DNA of 64,000 bases from Nocardiopsis suaedae. Lineage in GTDB: Bacteria; Actinomycetota; Actinomycetes; Streptosporangiales; Streptosporangiaceae. The position numbers and the translations under genes were made by a program. Shown piece after piece: positions 44,582-54,280 of the stretch. The notes beneath the pieces are model-generated. The model ran no database searches. It saw nothing but the letters and a program-made list of their open reading frames with translations, and was not told where the DNA came from. Every line of letters begins with the position of its first letter. Within the stretch, counting starts at the first letter, position 1. The DNA is taken from positions 1-64,000 of the forward strand of contig NZ_JAQFWP010000017.1 of NCBI RefSeq assembly GCF_027706745.1, written 5' to 3'.

Positions 44582-44613
44582 GGGCCGGACCGCGGTGCGC
44601 TGCGGTCCGGCCC
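44582..44613 (+). terminator. Terminator of rne
   Basis: A perfect 12-bp stem GGGCCGGACCGC / GCGGTCCGGCCC with an eight-base loop, starting eight bases after the stop codon. Confidence 0.65.
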
Positions 44614-44774
44614 CGACCCGGGCGTGCCGGGTCCTGACCGGGCGGTGGTAACCTAAAGGTCGGTGCGTCGGCGCGCCCCTATCGTTCGCGCGCCCGAGAC
44701 CCGACTTCGATTCCCACGCCCCCTAGCGGGAGCCCGGTGGGTATGGGGCTGCGGTCAACAGCAGCGCATTTCAC

Positions 44775-44792
44775 TCCCCGCCTCGGCGGGGA
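44775..44792 (+). promoter_or_regulatory. Small hairpin in the rplU leader
   Basis: TCCCCGCC / GGCGGGGA forms an 8-bp stem with a two-base gap (7 bp with a CTCG loop), 30 bp before the rplU start. A leader structure acting on L21 synthesis is possible; nothing more supports it. Confidence 0.3.
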
Positions 44793-44821
44793 TTGTCCAC
44801 GAGCAGGAAGAGAGTTCCCCG

Positions 44822-45130
44822 GTGTACGCGATCGTGCGAGCGGGCGGCCGACAGGAGAAGGTGTCTGTCGATGACGTCTTGAACATCGACAGGGTCTCCG
44901 AGGAGGCCGGTTCGACGGTGTCCTGGGAGCCGCTGCTGATCGTCGACGACGGCAAGGTCGTCAGCGACTCCAGCGAGCTGAGCGGCTACAAGGTCACCGC
45001 CGAGGTCCTCGGCGAGGCCAAGGGCCCGAAGATCAACATGATCAAATACAAGAACAAGACCGGTTACAAGAAGCGCCTGGGTCACCGCCAGAAGTACACC
45101 CGGGTCCGCGTCACCGGCATCGCCAAGTAG
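44822..45130 (+). CDS. rplU: 50S ribosomal protein L21
   Basis: 102 residues from GTG 44822; the frame extends upstream to 44663, but the known length and the preceding AGGAAGAGAG element favour this start. [20 protein letters not shown] is the standard N terminus, and the end [29 protein letters not shown] is the L21 signature. It binds 23S rRNA domain I/II. It is co-transcribed with rpmA (14-bp gap). Confidence 0.96.
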   Translation: MYAIVRAGGRQEKVSVDDVLNIDRVSEEAGSTVSWEPLLIVDDGKVVSDSSELSGYKVTAEVLGEAKGPKINMIKYKNKTGYKKRLGHRQKYTRVRVTGIAK

Positions 45131-45144
45131 AGGAGGGCTCCCCG

Positions 45145-45405
45145 ATGGCACACAAGAAGGGCGCATCGTCCAGCCGTAACGGGCGCGACTCCAACGCTAA
45201 GCGGCTCGGTGTCAAGCGCTTCGGCGGCCAGTCCGTCAAGGCCGGCGAGATCCTGATCCGTCAGCGCGGGACGAAGTTCCACCCCGGCGACAACGTCGGC
45301 CGCGGTGGCGACGACACCCTGTTCGCGCTGGTCGAGGGCAAGGTCGAGTTCGGCAACCGGCGCGGCCGCAAGGCCGTCAACATCGTCCCGGCCGGCGCCG
45401 AGTAA
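45145..45405 (+). CDS. rpmA: 50S ribosomal protein L27
   Basis: 86 residues starting [48 protein letters not shown], the standard L27 sequence; the N-terminal tail reaches the peptidyl-transferase centre. There is no Firmicutes-type N-terminal cleavage peptide. A strong hairpin follows and then a CRISPR array, whereas in most actinomycetes obgE comes immediately after. Confidence 0.97.
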   Translation: MAHKKGASSSRNGRDSNAKRLGVKRFGGQSVKAGEILIRQRGTKFHPGDNVGRGGDDTLFALVEGKVEFGNRRGRKAVNIVPAGAE

Positions 45406-45439
45406 TCAGGCGCGCCGCGAGACGGAGCATTCCGCGTAG

Positions 45440-45475
45440 AGGCGGGTCGGGAGGGGGAACCCTTCCGGCCCGCCT
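45440..45475 (+). terminator. Terminator of rplU-rpmA
   Basis: A 16-bp stem (45440-45455 with 45460-45475, two G-U pairs) and a GGAA tetraloop, followed by TTCGT, 34 bp after the rpmA stop codon. It separates the ribosomal genes from the CRISPR leader. Confidence 0.75.
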
Positions 45476-45548
45476 TTCGTGGATGATGGGGACGTGCGAA
45501 GTGGCATGAGAGGGCAGCGTCGCGAGGGAACGCCCCAGGTCAACGAGA
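45476..45548 (+). promoter_or_regulatory. Presumed CRISPR leader
   Basis: The 73 bp between the rpmA terminator and the first repeat. Its last 20 bases contain CGCCCCAGGTCAACGAG, almost identical to the sequence before the CRISPR remnant at 22493. In type I-E systems the leader is on the 5' side of repeats in this orientation, so it would drive plus-strand transcription and direct new spacer insertion. Confidence 0.6.
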
Positions 45549-46126
45549 GTGCTCTCCGCACGCGCGGGGATGGACCCTCCTTGGCGGGCAGCGCCCGCAG
45601 CACCACATCGTGCTCTCCGCACGCGCGGGGATGGACCCGCTCCGCGACGAACACACCCCGGCCAGGGCGTGTGCGCCCCGCACGCGCGGGGATGGACCCT
45701 CCAGGGCCAGCTCCGGGCCCATTTTCACCACGTGCGCCCCGCACGCGCGGGGATGGACCCAGGGTGAGCATGATCGGCCAAAAGGAGCACGAGTGCGCCC
45801 CGCACGCGCGGGGATGGACCCTCCTGGCCGTCCTCCCACGCCGCCTCGCGGCGGTGCGCCCCGCACGCGCGGGGATGGACCGTCCACGTGCTTGGACAGC
45901 ACCAGGGTGTCGACGTGGTTCCCCGCACGCGCGGGGATGGACCCCGCGCCGCGATCGCGCGAATGCTGATCCCCTCGTGCTCCCCGCACGCGCGGGGATG
46001 GACCCCAGTAGGCCCAGCCGATCACGTCGTTCGCGATGTGCGCCCCGCATGCGCGGGGATGGACCCAGAGCCTCGCGCAGCCCCGTGGGAAGCCGGTAGT
46101 GCTCCCCGCACATGCGGGGATGCGCC
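45549..46126 (+). CRISPR. Type I-E-like CRISPR array: 10 repeats, 9 spacers
   Basis: Repeats of 28 bases start at 45549, 45610, 45671, 45732, 45793, 45854, 45916, 45977, 46038 and 46099; spacers are 33 bases (34 for the sixth). The consensus begins GTGCKCCCCGCACGCGCGG and ends GGATGGACC, with a CCCCGC/GCGGGG hairpin as in type I-E repeats. Variants: repeats 1-2 have CTCTCC, 3-6 CGCCCC, 7 has GGTTCCCC, 9 has GCATGC, and the last ends GATGCGCC, the usual decay at the trailer end. Eight of nine spacers begin with C, so the true repeat may be 29 bases. No cas genes are in the window, so the Cas machinery must be elsewhere or absent. Confidence 0.97.
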
Positions 46127-46348
46127 GGGCCCGTCCGGCGGGTGCCGCGTGCCGTCCCCCCGTGCCCCCACGGTGTGATCGGTCTCCCTCCCGCATATGC
46201 CTTCGCCGTCGTTTGGTCCGACCGTCTAGAGTGTTGACTGGTGGATCTTTCCTCCCCGCCCGGACCGGACCGGCGGGTCGAGGGTTTTCACACGGCAGAA
46301 TCCGCGCGCCGGAAAGCGCGCAGGCGCGACACGGGGAGAACCAGGCAC
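46127..46348. other. Region between CRISPR array and obgE
   Basis: 222 bp that should contain the obgE promoter. TCTAGAGT near 46226 and TTGACT near 46236 are visible but not properly spaced. A GGGGAG element at 46333-46338 may serve obgE. No gene is seen. Confidence 0.4.
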
Positions 46349-47719
46349 ATGCCCGATTTCGTCGACGAAGCGGCCTTGCACGTCAAGGCCGGTGACGGCG
46401 GGCACGGCTGTGCCTCCATCCACCGGGAGAAGTTCAAGCCCCTCGGCGGCCCCGACGGCGGCAACGGCGGGCGCGGCGGCGACATCGTCCTAGAGGTCGA
46501 CCCGCAGATCTCCACCCTCCTCGAATACCAGCGCCGCCCCCACCGCCGGGCCGGGAACGGCACCCCCGGCAAGGGCGGCAACCGCAACGGCGCCAACGGC
46601 GACGCCCTCGTGCTCCCCGTCCCCGACGGCACCGTCGTCACCGGTGAGGACGGCGAGGTGATCGCCGACCTCGTCGGCGCCGGGACCCGGCTCGTGCTCG
46701 CCGACGGCGGCGCGGGCGGCCTGGGCAACGCCGCCCTGGCCTCGCCCAAGCGCAAGGCCCCCGGCTTCGCCCTCAAGGGCGAGGAGGGCCTCTCCGCCGA
46801 CGTCCGCCTGGAGATCAAGACCATCGCCGACGTCGGCCTGGTCGGCTTCCCCAGCGCCGGGAAGTCCTCCCTCATCGCGGCCCTGTCGGCGGCAAAGCCC
46901 AAGATCGCCGACTACCCGTTCACCACGCTGATCCCCAACCTCGGCGTCGTCGACTCGGGTGAGGTGCAGTACGTCGTCGCCGACGTGCCCGGCCTCATCC
47001 CCGAGGCCAGCCAGGGGCGCGGCCTGGGCATGAACTTCCTGCGGCACATCGAGCGGTGCTCCACCCTCGTGCACGTCCTGGACTGCATGACCGCCACCTA
47101 CGACCCCGACCGCGACCCGGTCCGCGACCTCGACGCCCTGGAGGCCGAGCTGGCCGCATACGGCGAGCTGATGGAGGTCGACCTGTCCGACCGGCCCCGC
47201 CTGGTCGTCCTGAACAAGATCGACGTGCCCGACGCCCGCGAGCTGGCCGAGATCGTGCGCCCCATGCTGGAGGAGCGCGGCCTGAAGGTGCTGGAGGTCT
47301 CCGCCGCCAGCCGTGAGGGCCTGCGCGAGCTGGCCTTCGCCATGGGCGGCGAGGTCGCCCGTGCCCGCGCCGCCCGGCCCGAGCCCGAGCCCACCCGGGT
47401 GGTCCTGCGCCCCCGCGAGATCGGCGGGGCCTCGTTCGAGGTCGTGCCCCTGGGCGACAACACCTTCCGGATCCGCGGCACCAAGCCCGAGCGCTGGGTC
47501 CGCCAGACCGACTTCTCCAACGAGGAGGCCGTCGGCTACCTCGGCGAGCGCCTCGACCGGCTCGGCATCGAGGACGCCCTCGCCAAGGCGGGCGCCGCCG
47601 CCGGGGCCGAGGTCTACATCGGCACCGAGGAGGACTCCGTGGTCTTCGACTGGGCACCGGGCGTCGACACCGACCAGGCCCCGATCGGCCCGCGCGGCAG
47701 CGACTCCCGGCTGGGCTGA
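46349..47719 (+). CDS. obgE: GTPase Obg (ribosome assembly)
   Basis: 456 residues from ATG 46349; earlier in-frame starts lack the Obg N terminus. The glycine-rich Obg fold is residues 1-158 ([33 protein letters not shown]). The G domain follows with GFPSAGKSS (P loop), DVPGLIPEA (G3) and NKID (G4). The C-terminal OCT domain is about 345-430 ([40 protein letters not shown]). It takes part in 50S assembly and in stress and sporulation control. The C-terminal 25 residues are a short extra tail. Confidence 0.97.
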   Translation: MPDFVDEAALHVKAGDGGHGCASIHREKFKPLGGPDGGNGGRGGDIVLEVDPQISTLLEYQRRPHRRAGNGTPGKGGNRNGANGDALVLPVPDGTVVTGEDGEVIADLVGAGTRLVLADGGAGGLGNAALASPKRKAPGFALKGEEGLSADVRLEIKTIADVGLVGFPSAGKSSLIAALSAAKPKIADYPFTTLIPNLGVVDSGEVQYVVADVPGLIPEASQGRGLGMNFLRHIERCSTLVHVLDCMTATYDPDRDPVRDLDALEAELAAYGELMEVDLSDRPRLVVLNKIDVPDARELAEIVRPMLEERGLKVLEVSAASREGLRELAFAMGGEVARARAARPEPEPTRVVLRPREIGGASFEVVPLGDNTFRIRGTKPERWVRQTDFSNEEAVGYLGERLDRLGIEDALAKAGAAAGAEVYIGTEEDSVVFDWAPGVDTDQAPIGPRGSDSRLG

Positions 47720-47787
47720 CGCCGCGCGGGCGGGGTGGCAGGCGCCCGGCCGCTTCGACGATCGACACAGATGGGAAGTCGTCCGCC

Positions 47788-49137
47788 GTGCACCAGGAAG
47801 GCACAGCAGGGCAGGGTAAGGACAGCGCCTCCGGGACCGCCGGGGGCGGGGCCGCGGGAGGCGCCCGGGGGGAGTTGCGCGCGGCGCGGCGCGTGGTGGT
47901 CAAGGTCGGCTCCTCGTCGCTGACCACCCCCGACGGGCACATCGACACCGACCGCATCGCCGAACTCACCGACGTGCTGGCGCGCCGCCGCGCCGCCGGG
48001 ACCGAGCTGGTGCTCGTCTCCTCCGGGGCGGTCGCCGCGGGCATGGGGCCGCTCGGGCTGGCCGCCCGCCCCCGCGACCTGGCCACCCAGCAGGCCGCGG
48101 CCAGCGTCGGCCAAGGGCTGCTGGTGGCCCACTACACGGGCGCGTTCGCGCGCCACGGGCTGACCGCCGCGCAAGTGCTCCTCACCGTGGAGGACCTGAT
48201 GCGGCGGGTGCAGTACCGCAACGCCCAGCGCACCTTGCGGCGGCTGCTCGACATGGGCGGCGTGCCCATCGTCAACGAGAACGACACCGTCGCCACGCAC
48301 GAGATCCGGTTCGGCGACAACGACCGCCTGGCCGCCCTGGTCGCGCACCTGCTGCGGGCCGAGGCGCTGCTGCTGCTCTCCGACGTGGACGCGCTCTACG
48401 ACGGGAACCCCGCAAAGCCGGGGACCCGCCGCATCCCGCGGGTGACCGGCGCGGGCGACCTGGACGGGGTGGACGTCGGCGGCACCGGCGGGCGCGGGGT
48501 CGGCACCGGCGGGATGGTGACCAAGCTGGAGTCGGCGCGGATCGCCACCGAGGCGGGTGTCCCCACGGTGCTCACCTCGGCGGCGAACGCGGGGGAGGCG
48601 CTGGCGGGCGCGTCGGTGGGCACCCTGTTCACCGCGTCGTCCAAGCGGCGGCCGACGGCCCGGCAGCTCTGGCTCGCGCACGCGACGGCGGGCCGCGGGA
48701 CCGTGGTCCTGGACCCCGGGGCGGTGCGGGCGGTGGCGGCCGAGCACGCCTCACTGCTGCCCGCCGGTGTGGTGAAGGTCGAGGGCGACTTCAGCGCCGG
48801 CGACCCGGTCGACCTGTGCGACGAGGACGGGCGGCCGGTGGCCCGCGGGCTGGTGAACTACGACGCCGCGGAGATCCCGATGCTGATGGGGCGCTCCACC
48901 CGGTGGCTGGCCCGCGAGATGGGCCCCGAGTACGAGCGGGAGATCGTGCACCGCGACGACATGGTGCTGCTCGACCGCGCCCGGTCGGTCGGCGGGACGC
49001 GCACGCCGAAGACCGGACGCAGCGGCGCCCCGGACGCCCCGGACGCCCCGGACGTTCCGAAGGCGTCGGGCGCGCCGGGGGCACCGGACGGCCCGTCCCC
49101 GAAGGCGACGGCCCCGGCGGGCGGCTCCCCGGCGTAG
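47788..49137 (+). CDS. proB: Glutamate 5-kinase
   Basis: 449 residues from GTG 47788. The amino-acid kinase domain begins about residue 33 ([17 protein letters not shown]), with [17 protein letters not shown] and [23 protein letters not shown] domain follows (about 300-380: [30 protein letters not shown]). It catalyses the first step of proline synthesis from glutamate. Both ends carry extra low-complexity sequence, notably a 50-residue tail of [20 protein letters not shown] repeats not found in most ProB. proA lies 628 bp downstream on the same strand. Confidence 0.95.
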   Translation: MHQEGTAGQGKDSASGTAGGGAAGGARGELRAARRVVVKVGSSSLTTPDGHIDTDRIAELTDVLARRRAAGTELVLVSSGAVAAGMGPLGLAARPRDLATQQAAASVGQGLLVAHYTGAFARHGLTAAQVLLTVEDLMRRVQYRNAQRTLRRLLDMGGVPIVNENDTVATHEIRFGDNDRLAALVAHLLRAEALLLLSDVDALYDGNPAKPGTRRIPRVTGAGDLDGVDVGGTGGRGVGTGGMVTKLESARIATEAGVPTVLTSAANAGEALAGASVGTLFTASSKRRPTARQLWLAHATAGRGTVVLDPGAVRAVAAEHASLLPAGVVKVEGDFSAGDPVDLCDEDGRPVARGLVNYDAAEIPMLMGRSTRWLAREMGPEYEREIVHRDDMVLLDRARSVGGTRTPKTGRSGAPDAPDAPDVPKASGAPGAPDGPSPKATAPAGGSPA

Positions 49138-49765
49138 CCGGTCCCCGAACGGTGCCCCGAACGGTGCTCGGACGCGGGCGGTGACCCCGCCAGGCGTTCG
49201 GTCGGCCCCCGACCGCACCGGCCGAGCCGTCGCGGACCCGACGGCGGGCCCGACCGGGCGGGGTGCTTATTCGGGCGGCCCCGCAGCCGATGGCACCCTC
49301 GCGAGTCCGATCAGCGAGCCGTGGCCTCCGTTGCTCGATGGTGTCCGCCGGAGAGGTGGAACTTTCAGCGGCCGTGGTCACCGTCCGCCTACGACCTTCA
49401 GCCGTCCGCCGACAGGCGCCCCGTCGGTGCGCCCCCCTCCGCCGCGGATCCCCGATGATCTCGGGAGAAACGACGCTAAAACCGCGCTTGTAGCGTCGTT
49501 TCTCCCGAGATCAACAACTGAAGAGGGCCGGAGCGGCCGCTCAGGGCTCGTCGGACGGAGAACCTCCCGACCGACCACGAGAACCCCTGACCGCCACGAG
49601 AAGTACCGGGCCACGGCTGGCCGGGACCGCGCGATCCGCGGTTCCGGCCACCGGCCCCACCCGGTCGGCGCTCGCCCCACCCCGGCGGGGGCGGCCGGAA
49701 TAAGCTGGGCGCAGGCCCGACACCCGATCCACGACCACGACATTCCCGAGCGAATGGAACCCCTG
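49138..49765. other. Long intergenic region between proB and proA
   Basis: 628 bp with no credible gene; the frames crossing it show no domain or ribosome site. It holds a 23-bp perfect palindrome (49456-49513) and, near 49740-49765, the proA leader. The length is unusual, as proB and proA are normally closer. Confidence 0.5.
49456..49513. repeat. Long perfect palindrome with TGATCTCG ends (copy 2)
   Basis: Arms of 23 bases (49456-49478 and 49491-49513) match perfectly across a 12-base loop. The outer ends TGATCTCG / CGAGATCA are the same as in the palindrome at 12266-12329; the inner halves are different. It lies in the middle of the proB-proA gap and could end proB transcription or be a small mobile repeat. 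Confidence 0.7.
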
Positions 49766-51022
49766 ATGAGCAACACCGAGCGCGAGGTGCACGACGCCGC
49801 CCGCAGGGCCAAGGACGCCGCGGCCGACCTCGCACCGATGAGCCGGGCGGACAAGGACGAGGCCCTCGCCGCGGTCGCGGACGCGCTGGTCGCCGAGGCC
49901 GCCTCCATCGTCGCCGCCAACGCCGAGGACCTCGACCGGGCGCGCGCCGCCGGGGAGACCGAGGCCTACCTGGACCGCCTCGCCCTCACGGAGGAGCGCG
50001 TCTCCGGCGTCGCCGACGCGGTCCGGGCCGTCGCCGAGCTTCCCGACCCCGTCGGGGAGGTCGTCTTCGGCTCCACCCTCCCCAACGGCCTGGAGCTGCG
50101 CCAGGTCCGGGTGCCCCTGGGCGTCGTCGGCATCATCTACGAGGGCCGCCCCAACGTCACCGCCGACGCGGCGGCGCTGTGCCTCAAGAGCGGCAACGCC
50201 GCCCTCCTGCGGGGCTCCTCCTCGGCCTACTCCTCCAACACCCGCATCGTGGAGGTGATCCGGGGGGCCCTGGAGAAGACCGGCGTCCCCGCCGACGCGG
50301 TGCAACTGGTGCCCGGTTCGGGGCGCGACTCGGCGCAGGCGCTCATGAGCGCCCGGGGGCTGGTCGACGTGCTCATCCCGCGCGGCGGGGCCAACCTCAT
50401 CCAGGCCGTGGTGCGCGACTCCACGGTGCCCGTCATCGAGACCGGCGCCGGGAACTGCCACGTCTACATCGACGAGCACGCCGACCTGGACAAGGCGGTG
50501 GCCATCGCGGTCAACGCCAAGGCGCAGCGGGTGTCGGTGTGCAACGCGGCCGAGACGCTGCTGGTGCACGAGCGGATCGCCGACCGCTTCCTGCCGCGGT
50601 TCCTGCGGGAGATCGGCGACCTGGGCGTCACCGTGCACGGCGACGACCGGGTGCGCGCCCTGGACGACCGCGCCGTGGCCGCCACCGAGGAGGACTGGAG
50701 CACCGAGTACCTGTCGATGGACCTGGCCGTGAAGGTGGTCGAGACCCTGGACGAGGCGATGGCGCACATCCGCGCCTACTCGACGGGGCACACCGAGGCC
50801 ATCGTCACCGACTCGCAGGCGGCGGCGCGCCGCTTCACCTCGCGGGTCGACTCGGCGGCGGTCATGGTGAACGCCTCGACGCGGTTCACCGACGGCGGGG
50901 AGTTCGGCTTCGGTGCGGAGATCGGCATCTCCACCCAGAAGCTGCACGCCCGCGGCCCGATGGGGCTGCGGGAGATGACCTCCACCAAGTACATCGTCAC
51001 CGGTGACGGCCAGGTGCGCTGA
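49766..51022 (+). CDS. proA: Gamma-glutamyl phosphate reductase
   Basis: 418 residues from ATG 49766, with GGAA five bases upstream; ATG 49754 (MEPLMSN) is an alternative four codons earlier. It contains the ALDH-type fold with [18 protein letters not shown], the [12 protein letters not shown] catalytic-cysteine motif and [32 protein letters not shown] near the end, all typical ProA. It reduces gamma-glutamyl phosphate made by ProB to glutamate semialdehyde. A 17-bp terminator follows. Confidence 0.97.
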   Translation: MSNTEREVHDAARRAKDAAADLAPMSRADKDEALAAVADALVAEAASIVAANAEDLDRARAAGETEAYLDRLALTEERVSGVADAVRAVAELPDPVGEVVFGSTLPNGLELRQVRVPLGVVGIIYEGRPNVTADAAALCLKSGNAALLRGSSSAYSSNTRIVEVIRGALEKTGVPADAVQLVPGSGRDSAQALMSARGLVDVLIPRGGANLIQAVVRDSTVPVIETGAGNCHVYIDEHADLDKAVAIAVNAKAQRVSVCNAAETLLVHERIADRFLPRFLREIGDLGVTVHGDDRVRALDDRAVAATEEDWSTEYLSMDLAVKVVETLDEAMAHIRAYSTGHTEAIVTDSQAAARRFTSRVDSAAVMVNASTRFTDGGEFGFGAEIGISTQKLHARGPMGLREMTSTKYIVTGDGQVR

Positions 51023-51382
51023 TACCGGGAGGGGGCTGCCCCACGGCCCGGAAGATCCGCGGGGCCCACCGCGCCGAGAGCGCGGTGGGCCCCGCGGCCG
51101 TGGTTGCCCCGACCGCCTTGGTCGCCCGTGACCGCCCTCGGCCGCGCCCGTCCGGCCCCGGGCGCCCCCGGCCGCGCTCGAAGCGGCGCGGATGTCCGTT
51201 CCGGCGGCCGGTCCGGCGCCCCGCACGTGCGGGTTCGCAGGTGAGCGCTCTATGCGGTGGACCGGTCACGGGGAGCCGACCGGCGAGGCGGGCCGCCCGG
51301 GTCCGAACGGCGCTCACACGGGCCCCGTGAGGCACTACGATGCCGGAACAGTAGGAGTTTTCGCGTTTCCGGGAGCCCCCCA
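51023..51382. other. Intergenic region between proA and methyltransferase gene
   Basis: 360 bp. It holds the proA terminator (51057-51097) and then GC-rich sequence without a gene. TACGAT at 51336-51341, 42 bp before the methyltransferase start, is a possible -10 box; no matching -35 is clear. Confidence 0.45.
51057..51097 (+). terminator. Terminator of proA
   Basis: A perfect 17-bp stem (51057-51073 with 51081-51097) and a seven-base loop, 35 bp after the stop codon. Confidence 0.75.
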
Positions 51383-52198
51383 ATGACCACCGATCAGCAC
51401 CCGCCGTCCGGATCGACGTTCGACAGCGGGGTGCCCACGGCCGCCCGCGTCTACGACGTCATGCTCGACGGCAAGGACAACTACGCCATCGACCGGCAGG
51501 TGGCCCAAGCGAGCCTGGAGGTCATGCCCGAGCTCAAGGAGATCGCCCGGCACAACCGGGAGATCCTGCACCGGGTGGTCCGCCACGTCGCCGCCGACCA
51601 GGGCATCGACCAGTTCCTCGACCTGGGGTCGGGGCTGCCCACCGCGCGCAACACCCACGAGGTGGCCCAGCAGGCGAACCCCGCGGCGCGCGTGGTCTAC
51701 GTCGACATCGACCCGCTGGTGTCCGCGCACGGCCACGCCATCCTGGCGGAGAACGCCTACACCCACGTCGTGACCGGCGACATCCGCGACCCGCGCTCCG
51801 TGATCGACCACCCCGAGGTGCGCGAGCTCATCGACTTCGACCGGCCGGTGTGCGTGATGCTGTGCGGCATCCTGCACCACCTCCTCGACGAGGAGGACCC
51901 CAACGGCATCGTCGCCGCGTTCCGGGACACGGTCGTCTCCGGGTCCTACTTCTTCATCACCAACTTCACCCGCCTGGGCGACGCACCCGAGAGCGTGGAG
52001 CTGGAGCGGGTCCTGCTGAGCCAGCTCGGCACCGGCCGGGTGCGCACCGTCGAGGAGCTGATGGCCTACTTCGACGGGATGGAGCTGCTGGCCCCCGGGA
52101 TGGTCCCGCTGCCGCTGTGGCGGCCGGACGGCATCGTCCCGGACAGCACCTCCATCGCGGCGCGCTTCATGACCGGGGGAGTGGCGCGCAAGGACTGA
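51383..52198 (+). CDS. SAM-dependent methyltransferase (PF04672 family)
   Basis: 271 residues from ATG 51383, with GGGAG seven bases upstream. It shows the family's opening FDSGVPTAARVYDVMLDGKDNYAIDRQVA, the SAM-binding QFLDLGSGLPTARNTHEVAQQ, VVYVDIDPLVSAHG and the closing SIAARFMTGGVARK. Dozens of such paralogues occur in each streptomycete-like genome; their substrates are unknown. The gene is an accessory insertion between proA and nadD. Confidence 0.9.
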   Translation: MTTDQHPPSGSTFDSGVPTAARVYDVMLDGKDNYAIDRQVAQASLEVMPELKEIARHNREILHRVVRHVAADQGIDQFLDLGSGLPTARNTHEVAQQANPAARVVYVDIDPLVSAHGHAILAENAYTHVVTGDIRDPRSVIDHPEVRELIDFDRPVCVMLCGILHHLLDEEDPNGIVAAFRDTVVSGSYFFITNFTRLGDAPESVELERVLLSQLGTGRVRTVEELMAYFDGMELLAPGMVPLPLWRPDGIVPDSTSIAARFMTGGVARKD

Positions 52199-52236
52199 AG
52201 GCGCGGCCGGACGCGGCCCGGGGGGCCCAACGGGCC

Positions 52237-52276
52237 CGCGCCCCCTGCCGTCCGCCGCACCGACGGCGGGGGCGCG
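52237..52276. terminator. Shared terminator between convergent methyltransferase and M48 genes
   Basis: CGCGCCCCC(t)GCCGTC at 52237-52252 pairs with 52262-52276 (15 bp with one bulged T), loop of nine bases. The convergent genes end at 52198 and 52282. Confidence 0.7.
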
Positions 52277-52281
52277 GCCCG

Positions 52282-53337
52282 TCAGTTCTGCCGGCTGTCG
52301 GAGTCGCCCCGGCTCCCGGCGCTCTTCCAGCGCTCGGCGACCGTGTCGAAGATCTTGCCGCTCGCGTTGGCCGCGGTCCCGGCGACGTCGCGCACCATGC
52401 CCACCAGTGGGTCCGAGGAGCGCTCCCAGGACTGCTTGTAGGAGTTGGCGGCGTTGCGCGCCTCCTCGCTGACCGAAGCGTCCTTGTCGCCGGAGCGGCG
52501 CGGGTAGTCCCCGGCGAGGATGGTGCGGTACGAGCCGTCCTCGATCCAGCGGTGCAGCTCGGCGGTGCGCACCACGGCGAAGGGGTGGGTGGTGCCGATC
52601 AGGCTCATCACCTTCAGGAGGCTGTCGCGCGCGTCGCCCCCCTCGTCGTACTCCTTGGCCTGCTCCAGGAAGGCGTCGGTGTTCATCTCGGCCAGGCGCG
52701 AGCCGCCGGCCATCTTCATCAGCGCGCGCTTGGCGGCGTCCGGGTCCTGGGCGGCCAGCAGGCCCGCGCGGTCGCAGGACAGCTCGGACTTGCGGTACCA
52801 CTCCTCCAGGGCGGCGACGATGGCGCGCAGGCCGATGTAGCCCAGCGGGATCCAGGCCACGCGCGCGGCCAGGTTGATCAGGGCCAGGAGCATGGTGCGG
52901 TAGACGGCGTGGCCGGACAGGATGTGCCCGACCTCGTGGCCCACCACGAAGCGCTGCTCCTCGGCGTCGAGGAGGTCGAACAGCCCGCTGGTCATGACGA
53001 TGAACGGTTTCTGGCTGCCGATCGCCATGGCGTTGGGCTTGGGGTCCATCTTGATGTAGAGCTCGGGCACCTCCTTGAGGTCGAGCACGTAGGCGGCGTC
53101 GCGCACGTAGTCGTGCACCTCGGGGAACTGGCGTTCCCCGACCCGCACGGCGCCGGAGAGGAACATCAGGCGCAGCGCGCGCTCGTTGAACAGCCCTGAG
53201 AGCTTGCGGAAGACCTCGTCGAAGCCACGGAGCGACCGCAGGGCGACCAGTGCGCCGCGGTCGGCCGGGTGCTCGTAGGCGCGGGAGGAGATGTCGTCGA
53301 GTCGGACGCGGGCGCGGTCTGGTGTGTTGGTGGCCAT
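52282..53337 (-). CDS. M48 family metallopeptidase (HtpX-like)
   Basis: 351 residues from ATG 53337. The zinc motif HEVGH is at 134-138, with the third ligand Glu185 in [13 protein letters not shown]. Two hydrophobic segments (about 147-175) may loop into the membrane. The preceding segment [23 protein letters not shown] is typical of Ste24/HtpX-type proteases, which degrade misfolded membrane proteins. It lacks the N-terminal four-helix membrane domain of classic HtpX, and a 65-residue C-terminal extension is present. The gene is divergent from nadD. Confidence 0.9.
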   Translation of the reverse strand: MATNTPDRARVRLDDISSRAYEHPADRGALVALRSLRGFDEVFRKLSGLFNERALRLMFLSGAVRVGERQFPEVHDYVRDAAYVLDLKEVPELYIKMDPKPNAMAIGSQKPFIVMTSGLFDLLDAEEQRFVVGHEVGHILSGHAVYRTMLLALINLAARVAWIPLGYIGLRAIVAALEEWYRKSELSCDRAGLLAAQDPDAAKRALMKMAGGSRLAEMNTDAFLEQAKEYDEGGDARDSLLKVMSLIGTTHPFAVVRTAELHRWIEDGSYRTILAGDYPRRSGDKDASVSEEARNAANSYKQSWERSSDPLVGMVRDVAGTAANASGKIFDTVAERWKSAGSRGDSDSRQN

Positions 53338-53602
53338 GTCGGCATGCTATGCGCGCCTCCCCGGCCGACGCCACGATTTCCGGCAACGAGATATGACGCG
53401 AATCCGGCGCCGCCCGGAAGGCCGTGCGTGCGGCCGGGTCCCGGCCCGCCGAGGGGGCGGCGCGGGGGCCGGGACCCGTCCGCGGGCGCGCCGTGGGCCG
53501 GTGCCCGGGGACGCGCCCGGCGCGGGTGCGGGGACGGCGCGGTGGACGCCTTCGGTTAGTCTCGGCGGCGGCTGGAAAAACCGGTGTAAAGGGAGCGATG
53601 AG

Positions 53603-54280
53603 GTGGCGAACGGAGCGATGGGCGCGGGCGCCGGCCGGGGTCCGGGCCGTCCACGACGCGTGGGGGTCATGGGCGGCACCTTCGACCCGATCCACCACGG
53701 GCACCTCGTCGCCGCCAGCGAGGTCGCCCACCTGTTCCACCTGGACGAGGTGCTGTTCGTCCCGGCGGGGCGGCCCTACCAGAAGGACCTGGACAAGGTG
53801 GCCCCGGCCGAGGACCGCTACCTGATGACGGTCATCGCCACCGCGGAGAACCCGCAGTTCAAGGTGAGCCGGATCGAGGTCGACCGCGAGGGCCCCACCT
53901 ACACCATCGACACGCTGCGCCAGCTCCGCTCCGACTACGGTCCGGACGTCAAGCTGTTCTTCATCACCGGCGCCGACGCCCTTGGCGCTATCCTGAGCTG
54001 GCAGAACGTGGACGAACTCTTCGAACTCGCGCATTTCGTGGGCTGTAACCGGCCCGGGCACCGGCTGACCGACACCGGGCTGCCCGACGGCAAGGTCAGC
54101 CTGGTGGAGATCCCGGCGCTGGCGATCTCCTCCACCGAGTGCCGGGAGCGCGTGGGCAAGGGCGAGCCGATCTGGTACCTCGTCCCCGACGGGATCGTCC
54201 GCTACATCAACAAGACCGGGCTCTACCTCGACGACCCGTCGGCGGGGCGGACCCCAGGGGAGGCAGCTACTTCATCGTGA
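53603..54280 (+). CDS. nadD: Nicotinate-nucleotide adenylyltransferase
   Basis: 225 residues from GTG 53603, with GGGAG seven bases upstream (ATG 53618 is an alternative). The core starts [20 protein letters not shown], with the HxGH motif HHGH, and the second motif [14 protein letters not shown]. It adenylates nicotinate mononucleotide in NAD synthesis. Its GTGA stop overlaps the start of rsfS by four bases. Confidence 0.96.
   Translation: MANGAMGAGAGRGPGRPRRVGVMGGTFDPIHHGHLVAASEVAHLFHLDEVLFVPAGRPYQKDLDKVAPAEDRYLMTVIATAENPQFKVSRIEVDREGPTYTIDTLRQLRSDYGPDVKLFFITGADALGAILSWQNVDELFELAHFVGCNRPGHRLTDTGLPDGKVSLVEIPALAISSTECRERVGKGEPIWYLVPDGIVRYINKTGLYLDDPSAGRTPGEAATSS

Noticed and set aside
22493-46126. 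Self-targeting by spacers against this window
   Set aside because: No spacer was seen to match any gene here on reading, but I could not do a full search, so no claim is made.
45479-46196. Open frames of 206-235 codons on both strands with recurring ARGWT / RAGMDP / PSPRVRGA patterns
   Set aside because: The periodic peptides are translations of the 61-base CRISPR repeat-spacer unit, not genes.
49181-49765. Upstream extension of proA through the intergenic region
   Set aside because: The frame is open, but the peptide is Arg/Pro/Gly-rich without domain, crosses the long palindrome, and ProA has a normal length from 49766.
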